From the NCBI RefSeq assembly GCF_001044235.1, contig NZ_JYNL01000009.1, positions 183,655 through 247,654 of the forward strand: a stretch of 64,000 nt of DNA, written 5' to 3'. The stretch comes from Mycolicibacterium chlorophenolicum (GTDB taxonomy: Bacteria; Actinomycetota; Actinomycetes; Mycobacteriales; Mycobacteriaceae). The notes under the pieces were generated by a model. It saw only the letters and a list, made by a program, of their open reading frames with translations, was not told the DNA's origin and did not search any database. A program made the translations under genes and the position numbers. This document shows positions 52,496 to 60,979 of this stretch, piece after piece; the first letter of the stretch is position 1, and each line of letters begins with the position of its first letter.

Positions 52496-52608
52496 ACCGG
52501 TGGCGCGCGTACGCGCGCATCCACGGGAGTGTCATCCGCGGCGGCAATGAGGAGGTGCAACAACTACATCGCGCGACACTGCGCGCCCTGGGAACGGGGC
52601 GCTGCTGA
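52492..52608 (+). CDS. Small ORF (38 residues) ending the overlapping run
   Basis: ATGA overlap with the previous gene; the product is basic and helical (NRWRAYARIHGSVIR). A 16-bp palindrome, GCGCGCGTACGCGCGC, lies within it at 52503-52518. Support is the overlap alone. Confidence 0.4.
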   Translation: MNRWRAYARIHGSVIRGGNEEVQQLHRATLRALGTGRC

Positions 52609-52879
52609 GTCGACCTCACAACTAAATCAGTAGGGGCACATACGGCAGTCCCCCCGTAGGGGGAGTTGGACGCTTGAAGCATGCCACCGGAGCGGTAACT
52701 CCGGGCCGTTTGAGAGCGAAGCGTCAACTTCGATCTCGTGCCCCTCGCGAAGCGAAGGGACTTTCACCGTGCCAGGTGAGTTCCAGGGTAGAACACGCCC
52801 TGATAGCAGTGCAAGCACTCCAAGCACATTCCTTCGATGCATTAGCCAGAACCGCGCCCATGGCGCCGGTTCGAGGTTG
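52609..52879 (+). other. Short gene-free gap before the replication genes
   Basis: No gene is seen. A small G/C hairpin (TCCCCC GTA-centred, about 52649-52664) and other short inverted repeats (CCGGAG/CTCCGG near 52684-52701; CGCGAAGCGAAG near 52747) are present. It should hold the promoter of the Rep-like gene set and could be part of an origin. Confidence 0.35.
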
Positions 52880-53122
52880 ATGTCGTCGCAAAACGTCGCG
52901 CTGATCGAGGTCGGTGGCGGGTGTCTGCGTCGGGCACCGGCAGGATCACTGACCTCGCAGCGAGTCGCTCGTACACGTCGTGAGCGGGGCCAGGCCGCGC
53001 CAGCAGACTGTCGGCCGGTCGGCAAGCTCTGCCTCAATGGCGTGCACTTTGCCACCCGCGCACTGGCCTCGGCGATCGAAGCCCAGCCGTGGACCTCGCC
53101 GAGGCGGGGTGCGCAGCGATGA
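52880..53122 (+). CDS. Small protein coupled to the Rep-like gene
   Basis: 80 residues from ATG 52880 with GAGG about six bases upstream. It is basic (LTSQRVARTRRERGQ, FATRALASAIEAQPW). Its stop overlaps the Rep-like start (ATGA), like most genes here, so it may set the translation level of the initiator. No family is recognised. Confidence 0.5.
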   Translation: MSSQNVALIEVGGGCLRRAPAGSLTSQRVARTRRERGQAAPADCRPVGKLCLNGVHFATRALASAIEAQPWTSPRRGAQR

Positions 53123-54441
53123 CCCGCCTGACGACTTCCTTGCCGTCGTCGCGTCGCCGGCGCGCTGCCACCGTCGGTCCGCGTCCGCGCGTCGAATTCT
53201 CCGACGCCGCAGCCGTACGGGAACGCGTCGAATCCAGCGCAGCTGAACTCCGTCTGCGTGGCGCACGTCGACATGCCCTGACAGCCGTGCTCAAGCTGCT
53301 CTGCGGCTACAGCAGGCTTACCGACGACCGTATCGGACTGTCGCAGATCGTCGACCTGATCGCAGCGGCCGGGCGGCGTCGTTACGACGTCAAGACAGTC
53401 GGACGCGCACTGGCATCCCTGGCGGCCGACGAGTTGATCCTCTACCGGCCCGCACAAGGCCGCGGGAAGCACGCCTTGGTCGCCATCCATACCCGGTTCA
53501 CCGAAGGCATCGAGGTCCTTCAACGGGACCGCTCTGGGCGCGTAATCGTCGATTACACCGGCCATTCCAAGACCGATTCCGTCACCTTTTCCGAGCCGCT
53601 TCCTTATATAGACCAAAAGAATTACCTCCCTACCCTCCGGAACGACAGGCGGCGCGAGACTTCTCGACCGATTGGGGTGAAGGTTCCCCGAGGAGAACTC
53701 AAGACCGTCATGGACGGACTGCCTGAGCCGATGGCTCAGCTGCCCAAGCACCTGCGGTGGAAGCTCGGAAGCGAGATCCTGCAACGACTCAAGCGGGGCT
53801 GGCGCGCCGACCAGATCCTTGATGTCCTCAACGCTGAAATGCCTGCTCAGGTGCTGCGCCCATACAAACTCGCCATCTGGCGGCTGCAGAAAAATGTAGT
53901 GGGTTCGGGTCCTCGGCTGCGCCCGCTGCAAGCCGCGTGGGACGCCCGCGCCGCAGCCGCGGCACGCGCCGAAGCCGAGGACACCAAAGAACGCCGCTTC
54001 GCCGATCTGGCGGCGATGACCAGCCCAGAGCTGCGCGAGCAGGTGCTTCTCGCTGACGAAGCGAGGTTCGGGCGGCGATCGAAGGACCCGTTGGCTGCGT
54101 TGGGGGTGGCCGCCCGCCTGGTGACCTTCATGTTCCCGGAAATGCCGCTGGCGGAGGCGTTAGCGCGCTGGGCAAGCGACGTCCTTGCCGAACACGAGCC
54201 GCAACCTGTTGCAGTTCAACCTGTTTCGGCGGTGCCGTCGTTGAGCGAGGAACTCCTGATGGACCTGGCGATCACCGGTGGTTGCAACTGCGTGGTGTGC
54301 GGATCCGACCACGGCACCTACCGCCCGGAGCTGCCGCTGAAGGCCATGGCAACGGTGTGTGACCAGTGCTGGCCCGACATCGCTGCCGATCTCGCTGGCG
54401 GTGGCGAAGAGGACGAATTCGAGGAGGTGATCTCGGCATGA
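53119..54441 (+). CDS. Probable plasmid replication initiator (winged-helix Rep-like protein)
   Basis: 440 residues from ATG 53119; GTG 53089 is an alternative. Residues about 30-130 look like a winged helix (RRHALTAVLKLLCGYSRL, VGRALASLAADELILYRP). A central helical part and a C-terminal Cys-rich region follow (CNCVVCGSD, VCDQCW), which may bind zinc. It is directly upstream of dnaB with an ATGA overlap, as replication initiators or loaders of actinobacterial plasmids often are. The function is inferred from build and neighbour; a helicase loader is an alternative. Confidence 0.65.
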   Translation: MTRLTTSLPSSRRRRAATVGPRPRVEFSDAAAVRERVESSAAELRLRGARRHALTAVLKLLCGYSRLTDDRIGLSQIVDLIAAAGRRRYDVKTVGRALASLAADELILYRPAQGRGKHALVAIHTRFTEGIEVLQRDRSGRVIVDYTGHSKTDSVTFSEPLPYIDQKNYLPTLRNDRRRETSRPIGVKVPRGELKTVMDGLPEPMAQLPKHLRWKLGSEILQRLKRGWRADQILDVLNAEMPAQVLRPYKLAIWRLQKNVVGSGPRLRPLQAAWDARAAAAARAEAEDTKERRFADLAAMTSPELREQVLLADEARFGRRSKDPLAALGVAARLVTFMFPEMPLAEALARWASDVLAEHEPQPVAVQPVSAVPSLSEELLMDLAITGGCNCVVCGSDHGTYRPELPLKAMATVCDQCWPDIAADLAGGGEEDEFEEVISA

Positions 54442-55838
54442 CCGATCTTGACGACGCACCGACACGCACCTCTCGTCGCCGGCAGGTGGAGCCCTATGCC
54501 GACCTCGACAACGACCGGCAGCCGCCGCAGGATCTAGCCGCTGAGCAGTCGGTGCTGGGCGGGATGATGCTCAGCAAGGACGCGATCGCCGACGTTCTCG
54601 AACGGTTGCGGCCCAAGGACTTTTACCGGCCCAACCATCAGCAGATTTACGACGCGATCCTGGACCTGTTCGGGCAGGGCGAGCCGGCCGACGCGGTGAC
54701 TGTCGCCGCCGAACTCGACCGGCGCGGGGTGCTGCAGCGCATCGGTGGGGCGCCGTATCTGCACACCCTGATCGCCACGGTGCCCACCGCCGCCAACGCG
54801 GGCTACTACGCCGGCATCGTCGCGGAGAAGGCCGTGCTGCGCCGCCTGGTGGAGGCCGGCACCCGCGTCGTGCAGTACGGCTACGCCGGCGCCGAGGGAG
54901 CCGACATCGCCGAGGTCGTCGACCGCGCCCAGGCCGAGATCTACGACGTCACCGAGGACCGCGGCAGCGAGGACATGGTGGCGCTGGAGGACCTGCTTCA
55001 GCCGACCATGGACGAGATCGACGCCATCCAAGCAGGCGGCGGCCAAGGCCAAGGAATCCCGACCGGGTTCGCCGAGCTCGATGAGGTGACCACCGGCCTG
55101 CACGGAGGCCAGATGATCATCGTCGCGGGCAGGCCAGGTCAAGGAAAGTCCACTCTGGCATTGGATTTCATGCGGTCATGCTCGATCAAACACAGACGGG
55201 GCAGCGTGATCTTCAGCCTGGAGATGAGCAAGTCGGAGATCGTGATGCGGCTGCTGTCCGCGGAGGCGCGCATCAAGCTGGCCGACATGCGCGCCGGCCG
55301 GATGAGTGATGACGACTGGACCCAGATGGCCCGGAGGATGGGCGAGATCAGCGACGCCCCGCTCTACATCGACGACTCGCCGAACCTCACCATGATGGAG
55401 ATCCGCGCCAAAGCACGCCGGCTCAAACAGAAGGCGGATGTGCAGCTGATCGTCGTTGACTACCTGCAGCTGATGACGTCGGGCAAGAAGGTGGAGTCCC
55501 GGCAAACGGAAGTAGCGGAGTTCTCTCGCAGCCTGAAGCTGATGGCCAAGGAACTCGACGTCCCGGTGGTCGCGGTCTGTCAGCTCAACCGCGGTCCGGA
55601 ACAACGCGTCGACAAGGTTCCGCAACTCTCTGACCTACGCGAGACCGGCCAGCTGGAACAAGACGCGGATCTGGTGATTCTCATCAACCGGCCCGACGGG
55701 TACGACCGAGACAGTCCGCGCGCCGGCGAGGCTGACCTGATCCTGGCCAAGCACCGCAACGGCCCGATTAAGACGTGCACCGTCGCGTCCACTCTTCACA
55801 TGTCCTCGTTCCGCGACCTTGCGCGCGGCTATTCATGA
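54438..55838 (+). CDS. dnaB: Replicative DNA helicase DnaB
   Basis: 466 residues. The N-terminal domain (PPQDLAAEQSVLGGMMLSKD) is followed by the RecA-like ATPase with Walker A GRPGQGKST (about residue 235), the Walker B region QLIVVDYLQLM and SDLRETGQLEQDADLV. The chromosomal mycobacterial DnaB commonly carries inteins; this copy has none. DnaB unwinds DNA at the fork, so the element carries its own helicase. It ends the long overlapping gene run. Confidence 0.95.
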   Translation: MTDLDDAPTRTSRRRQVEPYADLDNDRQPPQDLAAEQSVLGGMMLSKDAIADVLERLRPKDFYRPNHQQIYDAILDLFGQGEPADAVTVAAELDRRGVLQRIGGAPYLHTLIATVPTAANAGYYAGIVAEKAVLRRLVEAGTRVVQYGYAGAEGADIAEVVDRAQAEIYDVTEDRGSEDMVALEDLLQPTMDEIDAIQAGGGQGQGIPTGFAELDEVTTGLHGGQMIIVAGRPGQGKSTLALDFMRSCSIKHRRGSVIFSLEMSKSEIVMRLLSAEARIKLADMRAGRMSDDDWTQMARRMGEISDAPLYIDDSPNLTMMEIRAKARRLKQKADVQLIVVDYLQLMTSGKKVESRQTEVAEFSRSLKLMAKELDVPVVAVCQLNRGPEQRVDKVPQLSDLRETGQLEQDADLVILINRPDGYDRDSPRAGEADLILAKHRNGPIKTCTVASTLHMSSFRDLARGYS

Positions 55839-56161
55839 ATTGTGGAGGCTCATTTCACGTGGCCAAATCTCAACCGAGATGGCCACTGTCTGGCCAACTG
55901 GTAGTCGCCACGGCCAACGCCGGATAACTCGCTTGGTTGGCAGAACCCGCAAGAGAGGAAGTATCCAGTCGGACAGTTGACTTCCCGTCGCACGCGAGGC
56001 TGGCGGTGTGATTGTCGAATCCAGAAACTAGAAACTAGAAACTAGTATCCCGGCAGCAGCGTGTAGGTTCTGGTGAGAGTCCTGCGGCCTCACATTCCGG
56101 GGGGGGGGCGGGCGAGTAGATCTCTGGGGGCTGTCCGGTGGGGAGCTATCACTGCGTCTGC
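55839..56161. other. Repeat-containing gap after dnaB, candidate origin
   Basis: No gene is seen. GGCCAA occurs at about 55862, 55893 and 55912 with GGCCAC at 55880. AGAAACT is repeated three times in tandem at 56023-56043, and a run of ten G lies at 56099-56108. Short direct repeats next to rep and dnaB suit an iteron-type origin or copy-control site, but the units are few. Confidence 0.4.
56023..56045 (+). repeat. Three tandem AGAAACT heptamers
   Basis: AGAAACT three times in a row, followed by AG. It stands out as AT-rich in a GC-rich context. Confidence 0.75.
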
Positions 56162-56980
56162 ATGTTGACGGGAATGAGTCTTCGCCCGTCTGATGCCGTC
56201 GCGGTGATATTGCGCCAGTGCCGCGACAGGTCCTATGCGCCGATCGCGTTACCGGTTTTCGGAACCTTTGATCAGATGGGCGGAGTGGACTGCATCGTCG
56301 AGGACGCCAACGCAGCGTTGATCGTCGAATTCTTTGTGGCGCAGCTGGACACGGGACGCCTCGTCGCGAACAACTACTTCGCCGGCGACTCGATCTGGCC
56401 GGAACCCGGGTGGCATTCCTCCGCGATTGATGCGTTGATCGCGCTCGTAGAACGCAACACCACGATGTGGCGCTTCTGGGGTGAACACGGCGATCCCGCT
56501 GCGCAACCGGTGGTGCCGCCCGCGCCGTTGGTGTCGATCGATGCAGATCCCGTGGTGTTCGCCTTGCTGGCTCGGTCGACATGGGACGCGATCGTCGTAG
56601 CCGCCGGTGAACCGGACGGGTCCATTGAAGCGGTGTTGGACCGTGCCTTCGGCGGTGACGTCGTCGCGCGTCAGATCTATGACGGGCACCTCGATGCGGT
56701 CGGGTCGGCTATGCGGTCTCTCGCTGCCGTGAGCGACTTCTTGGGCGCGCACAACCGGTCGTGGACACCACCTGGGGCCGGTCCGTACAGCGGTGATTAC
56801 GACCAGCACTACGCCGAGGAGATGGTGGCGTACCTGAACCGCGCACGCGCCGACTGGCGGCACAATGCCTCCATCCAGGCGGCGATCGATCGCCAGGCAG
56901 AGCCGACCATGGAGTTGATCGCGGAGTGGGAGCGCGACGAACGCGCTGCGCTCAACCGAGGAGATCCGGATCCGAACTGA
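56162..56980 (+). CDS. Hypothetical protein, 272 residues
   Basis: The start is chosen at ATG 56162; ATG 56174 and the longer frame from GTG/ATG 56138 are alternatives. No family is recognised. The protein is soluble, acidic and mostly helical (SAIDALIALVERNTTMWRFW, DAVGSAMRSLAAVSDFL), with a charged C-terminal helix. It stands alone between the dnaB repeat region and the palindrome at 57011-57060. Confidence 0.68.
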   Translation: MLTGMSLRPSDAVAVILRQCRDRSYAPIALPVFGTFDQMGGVDCIVEDANAALIVEFFVAQLDTGRLVANNYFAGDSIWPEPGWHSSAIDALIALVERNTTMWRFWGEHGDPAAQPVVPPAPLVSIDADPVVFALLARSTWDAIVVAAGEPDGSIEAVLDRAFGGDVVARQIYDGHLDAVGSAMRSLAAVSDFLGAHNRSWTPPGAGPYSGDYDQHYAEEMVAYLNRARADWRHNASIQAAIDRQAEPTMELIAEWERDERAALNRGDPDPN

Positions 56981-57010
56981 TCTGTGCGTCCGGTGCCCTT
57001 CCGCGTATGC

Positions 57011-57060
57011 CTATACCGCAATGCACCGCTTGCATTGCATGCGTGTATAGCACCGCATGC
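57011..57060. repeat. Nested palindromes with CTATAC/GTATAG site
   Basis: GCAATGCA and TGCATTGC (57018-57038) are nested inside CTATAC (57011-57016) and GTATAG (57045-57050). TGTATAGCACCGC at 57044-57056 matches half of the palindrome before parA and the site at 9997-10008. GCATGC flanks it on both sides. Confidence 0.6.
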
Positions 57061-57080
57061 CTCGTTGACGAGGGCGGAGA

Positions 57081-57374
57081 TCAGATGTGTTCGTTGAGTG
57101 CACGCGCGTAGATTTCTCGAGCCGCCTCTACGGCGGCTTCGACGGAGCTCGCGTGATGAAACTGAGTTTCTCCTGCGGCATGCCGAATCGCCGAAGCATG
57201 TTGCGGCGCTGGGAAGTACGTGGTCCTGTGACCGTCGTGCTCGGGGGTTCCGGTGAACTGCCAGACGTATCGGTGCGGTTCGGGGTTGGGGAAGTCATCG
57301 GGGATGTCCAAGGGGGTGGCGTGAACCCAGACGCCTTCGGCGATCTGCACTGGATCGTGTTCTGGTGCGCGCAT
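57081..57374 (-). CDS. Hypothetical protein, 97 residues
   Basis: Soluble protein with a clear sequence character (GVWVHATPLDIPDDFPNPEP, HRYVWQFTGTPEHDG, VEAAREIYARALNEHI). No family is recognised. The region between its start and 57480 may hold another very small frame. It is co-oriented with the genes at 57604 and 57948. Confidence 0.6.
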   Translation of the reverse strand: MRAPEHDPVQIAEGVWVHATPLDIPDDFPNPEPHRYVWQFTGTPEHDGHRTTYFPAPQHASAIRHAAGETQFHHASSVEAAVEAAREIYARALNEHI

Positions 57375-57394
57375 GTGGGCGTTTCCCCCTGGTG

Positions 57395-57655
57395 TTAGCC
57401 GTCGTGTGCGAACCAGCCCGCGCAGCCTGCGCAGCCGGCCCAGTTGACGTACCGGTGCACGTCGATCTGGGCCAAGAGACTAGGCCGCCGCGAGTGAGGC
57501 AGCGGTAGGCGCAGCTCGTGTCGGCAATCTTTTGATTCGCGGGGCGAAATGGCATGGGCCGACGCCCGGGGGTGCTGGTGCGGTAGGCGAATCGCGTCGC
57601 CGGTTAGGCGCCGATGGAATAGGGAAGTATGGGGCGCTCGGGGGGATTGGCGCAC
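57395..57655 (-). CDS. Possible small Cys-containing ORF
   Basis: Only the end of this frame looks like protein (LLAQIDVHRYVNWAGCAGCA then GWFAHDG); the first half is Arg/Pro/His-rich, and the start cannot be placed. It overlaps the end of the gene at 57604. Kept as a low-confidence candidate. Confidence 0.25.
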   Translation of the reverse strand: MRQSPRAPHTSLFHRRLTGDAIRLPHQHPRASAHAISPRESKDCRHELRLPLPHSRRPSLLAQIDVHRYVNWAGCAGCAGWFAHDG

Positions 57656-57873
57656 TGTGCCTGATCAAGGAGTTCCTGCACCGCGCCGGCGAGAAGGGAA
57701 GCCTCGTACTCGCGATTGCCGCTGGCTGATTGGAAGTTTCTCAGCTCGCGGCGAACGTCGACGAGTGTCTCATCGTCTATGTGGGCCATCGCGCCAATCC
57801 CCTCCACCCGCCGGTCAGTGGCTCGCCAGCTCGCAGGCGTGAGCAAGACGCGCTCTCGCGGGTCTGGCGGCAT
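57604..57873 (-). CDS. Small helical hypothetical protein
   Basis: 89 residues, or 61 from the internal ATG beginning MAHIDDETLVDVRREL. It is acidic and helical (EYEASLLAGAVQELLDQAQ). It sits 74 bp downstream of the HTH/coiled-coil gene and may be co-transcribed. No family is recognised. Confidence 0.5.
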   Translation of the reverse strand: MPPDPRERVLLTPASWRATDRRVEGIGAMAHIDDETLVDVRRELRNFQSASGNREYEASLLAGAVQELLDQAQCANPPERPILPYSIGA

Positions 57874-57947
57874 CGTGTCGTCGAGGGTATCGACGCGTCT
57901 CAGACGTGTCCACCGTTGCAGCGCGTGTTTGTCGGCGTCGGTGGTGG

Positions 57948-58517
57948 TCAGGGCTCGGTCAGAGCACTCGCATCGTTCGGGGTGAAAAACTGGCTGACGA
58001 TATCGCGGTAGTTCTCCAGGATGTCGGCGAAGCTGTCGGCGGAATCCCGGTAACGTTGCGCCGCGCCGGCATGGCGCTCGATGATGCCGCGATAGTCCTC
58101 GATGACGGCGCGGTAATCGTCGGAGATCGCGTTGATCTCGTTACTGGCGTTCCGATACTGGCTGAGCGCCGTGAGCAGCATCGCTTGGCTGGCCAGGATC
58201 AATCGGTTGGATTCGATTGCCTGAGCGGCTTGTGCCTTGGCGGCCGCGACTTCCTCCCGCAGTTCCCTGATCTCCGACGACGCTGAAGCATCGACCGGGG
58301 GTGATGTATCTGCGGGTCGGCGAATCGGCGCGGAGAGCTGGTCGGAGTAGACGTACCACCGGGCCCGCTGCTGAGCGGAGGATTCGTAACCGCCCTCGAG
58401 TTCGCCGTCGCGGACCATCCGCTGAACGGTGCGCGGGTCTCGGCGCAGAAGACGCGCCGCCTGACGCAGAGATACGGTGGGCCGTCCAGGCTGAGGTGCC
58501 CGCTGGATGCTCGTCAA
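57948..58517 (-). CDS. HTH protein with long C-terminal coiled coil
   Basis: 189 residues. The N-terminal 60 form a helix-turn-helix of the excisionase/MerR-like type (VSLRQAARLLRRDPRTVQRM, ARWYVYSDQL). From about residue 80 a long coiled coil follows (IRELREEVAAAKAQAAQAIE) with repeated Tyr-Arg/Asp helices (ISDDYRAVIEDYRGIIERH). It is likely a DNA-binding structural or regulatory protein; partition-like (KfrA-type) and excisionase-like roles are both possible. Confidence 0.72.
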   Translation of the reverse strand: MTSIQRAPQPGRPTVSLRQAARLLRRDPRTVQRMVRDGELEGGYESSAQQRARWYVYSDQLSAPIRRPADTSPPVDASASSEIRELREEVAAAKAQAAQAIESNRLILASQAMLLTALSQYRNASNEINAISDDYRAVIEDYRGIIERHAGAAQRYRDSADSFADILENYRDIVSQFFTPNDASALTEP

Positions 58518-58624
58518 CGGCTCACCTCCGCCCCTCCTCGCTCGACTAAACCCGAGCGCATCACCCTAGCGAACTGCTGGCTCGCAATACAGTCTGAACT
58601 GCGTTGATGATACAAAATGTAACA

Positions 58625-58638
58625 CGCGCGTACGCGCG
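58625..58638. repeat. 14-bp palindrome CGCGCGTACGCGCG
   Basis: Perfect palindrome between divergent genes; the same 14 bases occur inside 52503-52518. It may be a binding site, though simple GC-rich alternation is easily formed by chance. Confidence 0.45.
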
Positions 58639-58755
58639 ACACGCCCCGCTGATAGACACGCGTTGTGCCGCACCCGCCAGTATGATGGTGACACTGCTGC
58701 AAAACGCCGCAACGCCGCTGGTAAACGACTACAAATCATAACTCGGAGGACCGCC

Positions 58756-58995
58756 ATGACCGCCGTGATGGAACAGATGATCGATCAGCCCGTCGCCGCC
58801 GGTGCTCCCAAGCGGAAGGGGCGCAGCGGTTCGGCCAAGCGGCAGCGCACCGAGCAGGTCAAGCTGAACCTGTTGCCGGGCGAGCGGGCGGCGCTGGAAC
58901 GTGCGGCCGCCGACGAAGGACTCGAGGGCGCCGGCATGCTGCAGGCCTTCATCCTCAAGAGACTCGCGGGCGATCTCGCAGCCACCGCCGTCTGA
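58756..58995 (+). CDS. Small RHH-like DNA-binding protein
   Basis: 79 residues from ATG 58756 with CGGAGGA eight bases upstream. A basic stretch (KRKGRSGSAKRQRTEQ) precedes VKLNLLPGERAALERAA and a helix (MLQAFILKRLAG), the strand-helix-helix order of ribbon-helix-helix or MobC-like proteins. A TATGAT -10-like box lies near 58682. It may be an antitoxin, mobilisation or partition accessory protein. Confidence 0.68.
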   Translation: MTAVMEQMIDQPVAAGAPKRKGRSGSAKRQRTEQVKLNLLPGERAALERAAADEGLEGAGMLQAFILKRLAGDLAATAV

Positions 58996-59099
58996 CCACC
59001 GAATTCCACGGCACGGACAGTCCTCCCACCAAGCCGAGGGGTAAGAAAGCGCCGCGACACGCACCGCAACGCGTGCGTCTGAGGGCATAGCCGTCACCC

Positions 59100-59561
59100 T
59101 TGACTTCCAAGTCGCCTGGGCGTGGCGTCACGGTGAGGCCGGAAGTGCCGGCGATTCGAAGGGGCAAGCGGGTGGTTGACACGGGTGCCGAATCGGGTCG
59201 CCAGGGGCGCGAAGGCACACCGACGTGTGACGCGGAAGTGGTGCCAGCGGTCGAGCAACGCTACGTCGTCGGTATCGATCTGCACGGCGATTGTGCCTCT
59301 GTGGAGCTGGCCTTGACCCTGGCTCAGTCCCTGGCGTACGACAACGGAGATCACTCGCGGGCAGTCGCGCTTGCGCGCATGAGCATCCATCAGGAGTTTG
59401 CGCGGGTTTCCGTCAACTTCCTCGCCGGGCCCGCGCCGACGCGCATGGTCGCGGTCGAGAATTTGCGAACCGACCTCGGACAGGCCGCACTCGACCTTGA
59501 CGGCCGGCGCTGGAGTGAACAGGCCCAATTACTGCGCACTCTCTCCGCTGCCGCAACGTAG
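59100..59561 (+). CDS. Hypothetical protein, up to 153 residues
   Basis: The start is uncertain (TTG 59100, with GTG codons soon after). The part from VEQRYVVGIDLHGDCASVEL to LGQAALDLDGRRWSEQAQLL is well-formed soluble protein, acidic and helical. No family is recognised. It is in the plus-strand array of small genes. Confidence 0.5.
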   Translation: MTSKSPGRGVTVRPEVPAIRRGKRVVDTGAESGRQGREGTPTCDAEVVPAVEQRYVVGIDLHGDCASVELALTLAQSLAYDNGDHSRAVALARMSIHQEFARVSVNFLAGPAPTRMVAVENLRTDLGQAALDLDGRRWSEQAQLLRTLSAAAT

Positions 59562-59709
59562 AGCCGCGGAGCGGAAATGGGGGCCGTCCAATGGTGTCGG
59601 TCACGACCGTTATGCCGGCGGTTGCCTAATGTCGGCCTGTCAGACGGATCGATGCTGCGGCATGGACACAGGGCGCCTGGCGAAACTGCTTGCATGGTAA
59701 GGAGAGTCA
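59562..59709 (+). other. Gap in the small-gene array
   Basis: No gene is seen in this 148-base stretch; it ends in the AAGGAGAG ribosome-binding site of the next gene. Confidence 0.3.
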
Positions 59710-59949
59710 GTGTCTGATCGGTACAACTACCTTCACACCGATGCTAAGAGCGCGCTCTATCAAGGTCTGTCCACAGTTGAAGCGCGCACGGAGTGGGGAA
59801 CGACCGAGATCGCGGGGACCCACGCCCTGGGCCTGTTCAACGCCGGCGGCGACGGACTGATCATCGACGGAAGGCCAGAAGACCTACTCCACTTCGTGGA
59901 CCTCCTTTACGCCCACGCGCACGCGGTGTTCGACAGCGCCGGCCGTTAG
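59710..59949 (+). CDS. Small hypothetical protein, 79 residues
   Basis: GTG start at 59710 with AAGGAGAG upstream. It is a compact soluble protein (TDAKSALYQGLSTVEARTEW, EDLLHFVDLLYAHAHAV). The strong ribosome-binding site supports expression. No family is recognised. Confidence 0.65.
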   Translation: MSDRYNYLHTDAKSALYQGLSTVEARTEWGTTEIAGTHALGLFNAGGDGLIIDGRPEDLLHFVDLLYAHAHAVFDSAGR

Positions 59950-60150
59950 CCGAGCTGTTCGGGCGTGAGTGGCGACCTCGTTGTCCGAAAACGGCCTTCG
60001 AGTCGCTACATGCAGGTGCCCCCGGTAATGCAAACCAGATGGGTACACAACGCGGTACGCCAGAGCCCCTCCGGCACAACAAGAGTCACCTGAACTAGAC
60101 GAGTGGCGTCATCCCATACCGGGGGAAGGAAACGACAGCGAGGAACGGGT

Positions 60151-60360
60151 ATGAAGCTGAAGCCATTGGAACGGGTTGTGGTCCAACTCTCGCCGGGCAA
60201 GTTCATCATTGGTCACTACCTCAGCGACAACAGCCAGGGCGATCCGCTGATTTCCTATCATGACCACCCAGCCGGAGAAAGCTGGGGACGCCACGCACCC
60301 TACGAGGTCACCGCCAGCAGTGAGACATGCACGTGCGATTCGGCTCGCGCCCGAGGTTAA
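60151..60360 (+). CDS. Small hypothetical protein, 69 residues
   Basis: ATG 60151 with GAGGAACGGG just upstream. The sequence is beta-rich (MKLKPLERVVVQLSPGKFII) with two cysteines near the end (TCTCDS). No family is recognised. Confidence 0.6.
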   Translation: MKLKPLERVVVQLSPGKFIIGHYLSDNSQGDPLISYHDHPAGESWGRHAPYEVTASSETCTCDSARARG

Positions 60361-60396
60361 GGTGGCGGTGACGGGGCGACTGGTCGTCGGCGCTGA

Positions 60397-60789
60397 TCAA
60401 CACCAGGGCGAGTCGGCTGGCGGTTCATCGACACGCTCGAGCACCTCGGCGACCTCGTCGAGACCAACCAGATGGTCCTCAGAGCTCCCAACCCACACGA
60501 AGTGACGATGGGCGCCGTCCCAGCGGGCGAACCTGTGACTCCGCGGATGGCGCAGCAGGATCGAATACCATTGACCATCAACCAACTTGGTGCGGTCGTC
60601 TACTGACAGGCCGTTCCGATTCTCCGTCACGGTGAGGATTGTGGTCCCCAGGAGAAGCAGCGGACGGTTTCGGCGCGACTGAGCGACAACAATTAGTTGA
60701 TCTCCGCCCGGACGCCACCGCCCTGGGATGAGCGACGCGGATTGTCGCGTCGAGATGCCCGGCCAGGGCGTGCGTCGCGCGGTCGAGAC
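60397..60789 (-). CDS. Hypothetical protein on the opposite strand of the array
   Basis: 130 residues from GTG 60789; the frame is open to 60885. The C-terminal 90 residues are well formed and beta-rich (LLLLGTTILTVTENRNGL, WYSILLRHPRSHRFARWDGA, LVGLDEVAEVLERV). It is the only leftward gene within the small-gene array. No family is recognised. Confidence 0.55.
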   Translation of the reverse strand, partial: VSTARRTPWPGISTRQSASLIPGRWRPGGDQLIVVAQSRRNRPLLLLGTTILTVTENRNGLSVDDRTKLVDGQWYSILLRHPRSHRFARWDGAHRHFVWVGSSEDHLVGLDEVAEVLERVDEPPADSPWC

Positions 60790-60979
60790 ACCGCGGTGCT
60801 GAGTTTGGAGGAGACGGCGCCAAATCACAGATCGGTTGCGTACTAAACCCGCGGCCTGCCAGAAATGTAGGCGACACCGGGGCACGTCCCCGCCGAGGCG
60901 CCTAGCGGCGGTGAGAATCGCGACAATGACGCACCAGCCCGGGCATCGACGGGCGGTGAATACACCCCTGGGAGTGATC

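Noticed and set aside
52627..53931. Long leftward open frame of 434 codons opposite the Rep-like gene
   Set aside because: It lies antisense to a better gene that has coupled neighbours on the plus strand, and its composition (Cys/Gly/Arg-rich patches) is typical of a frame shadow in GC-rich DNA.
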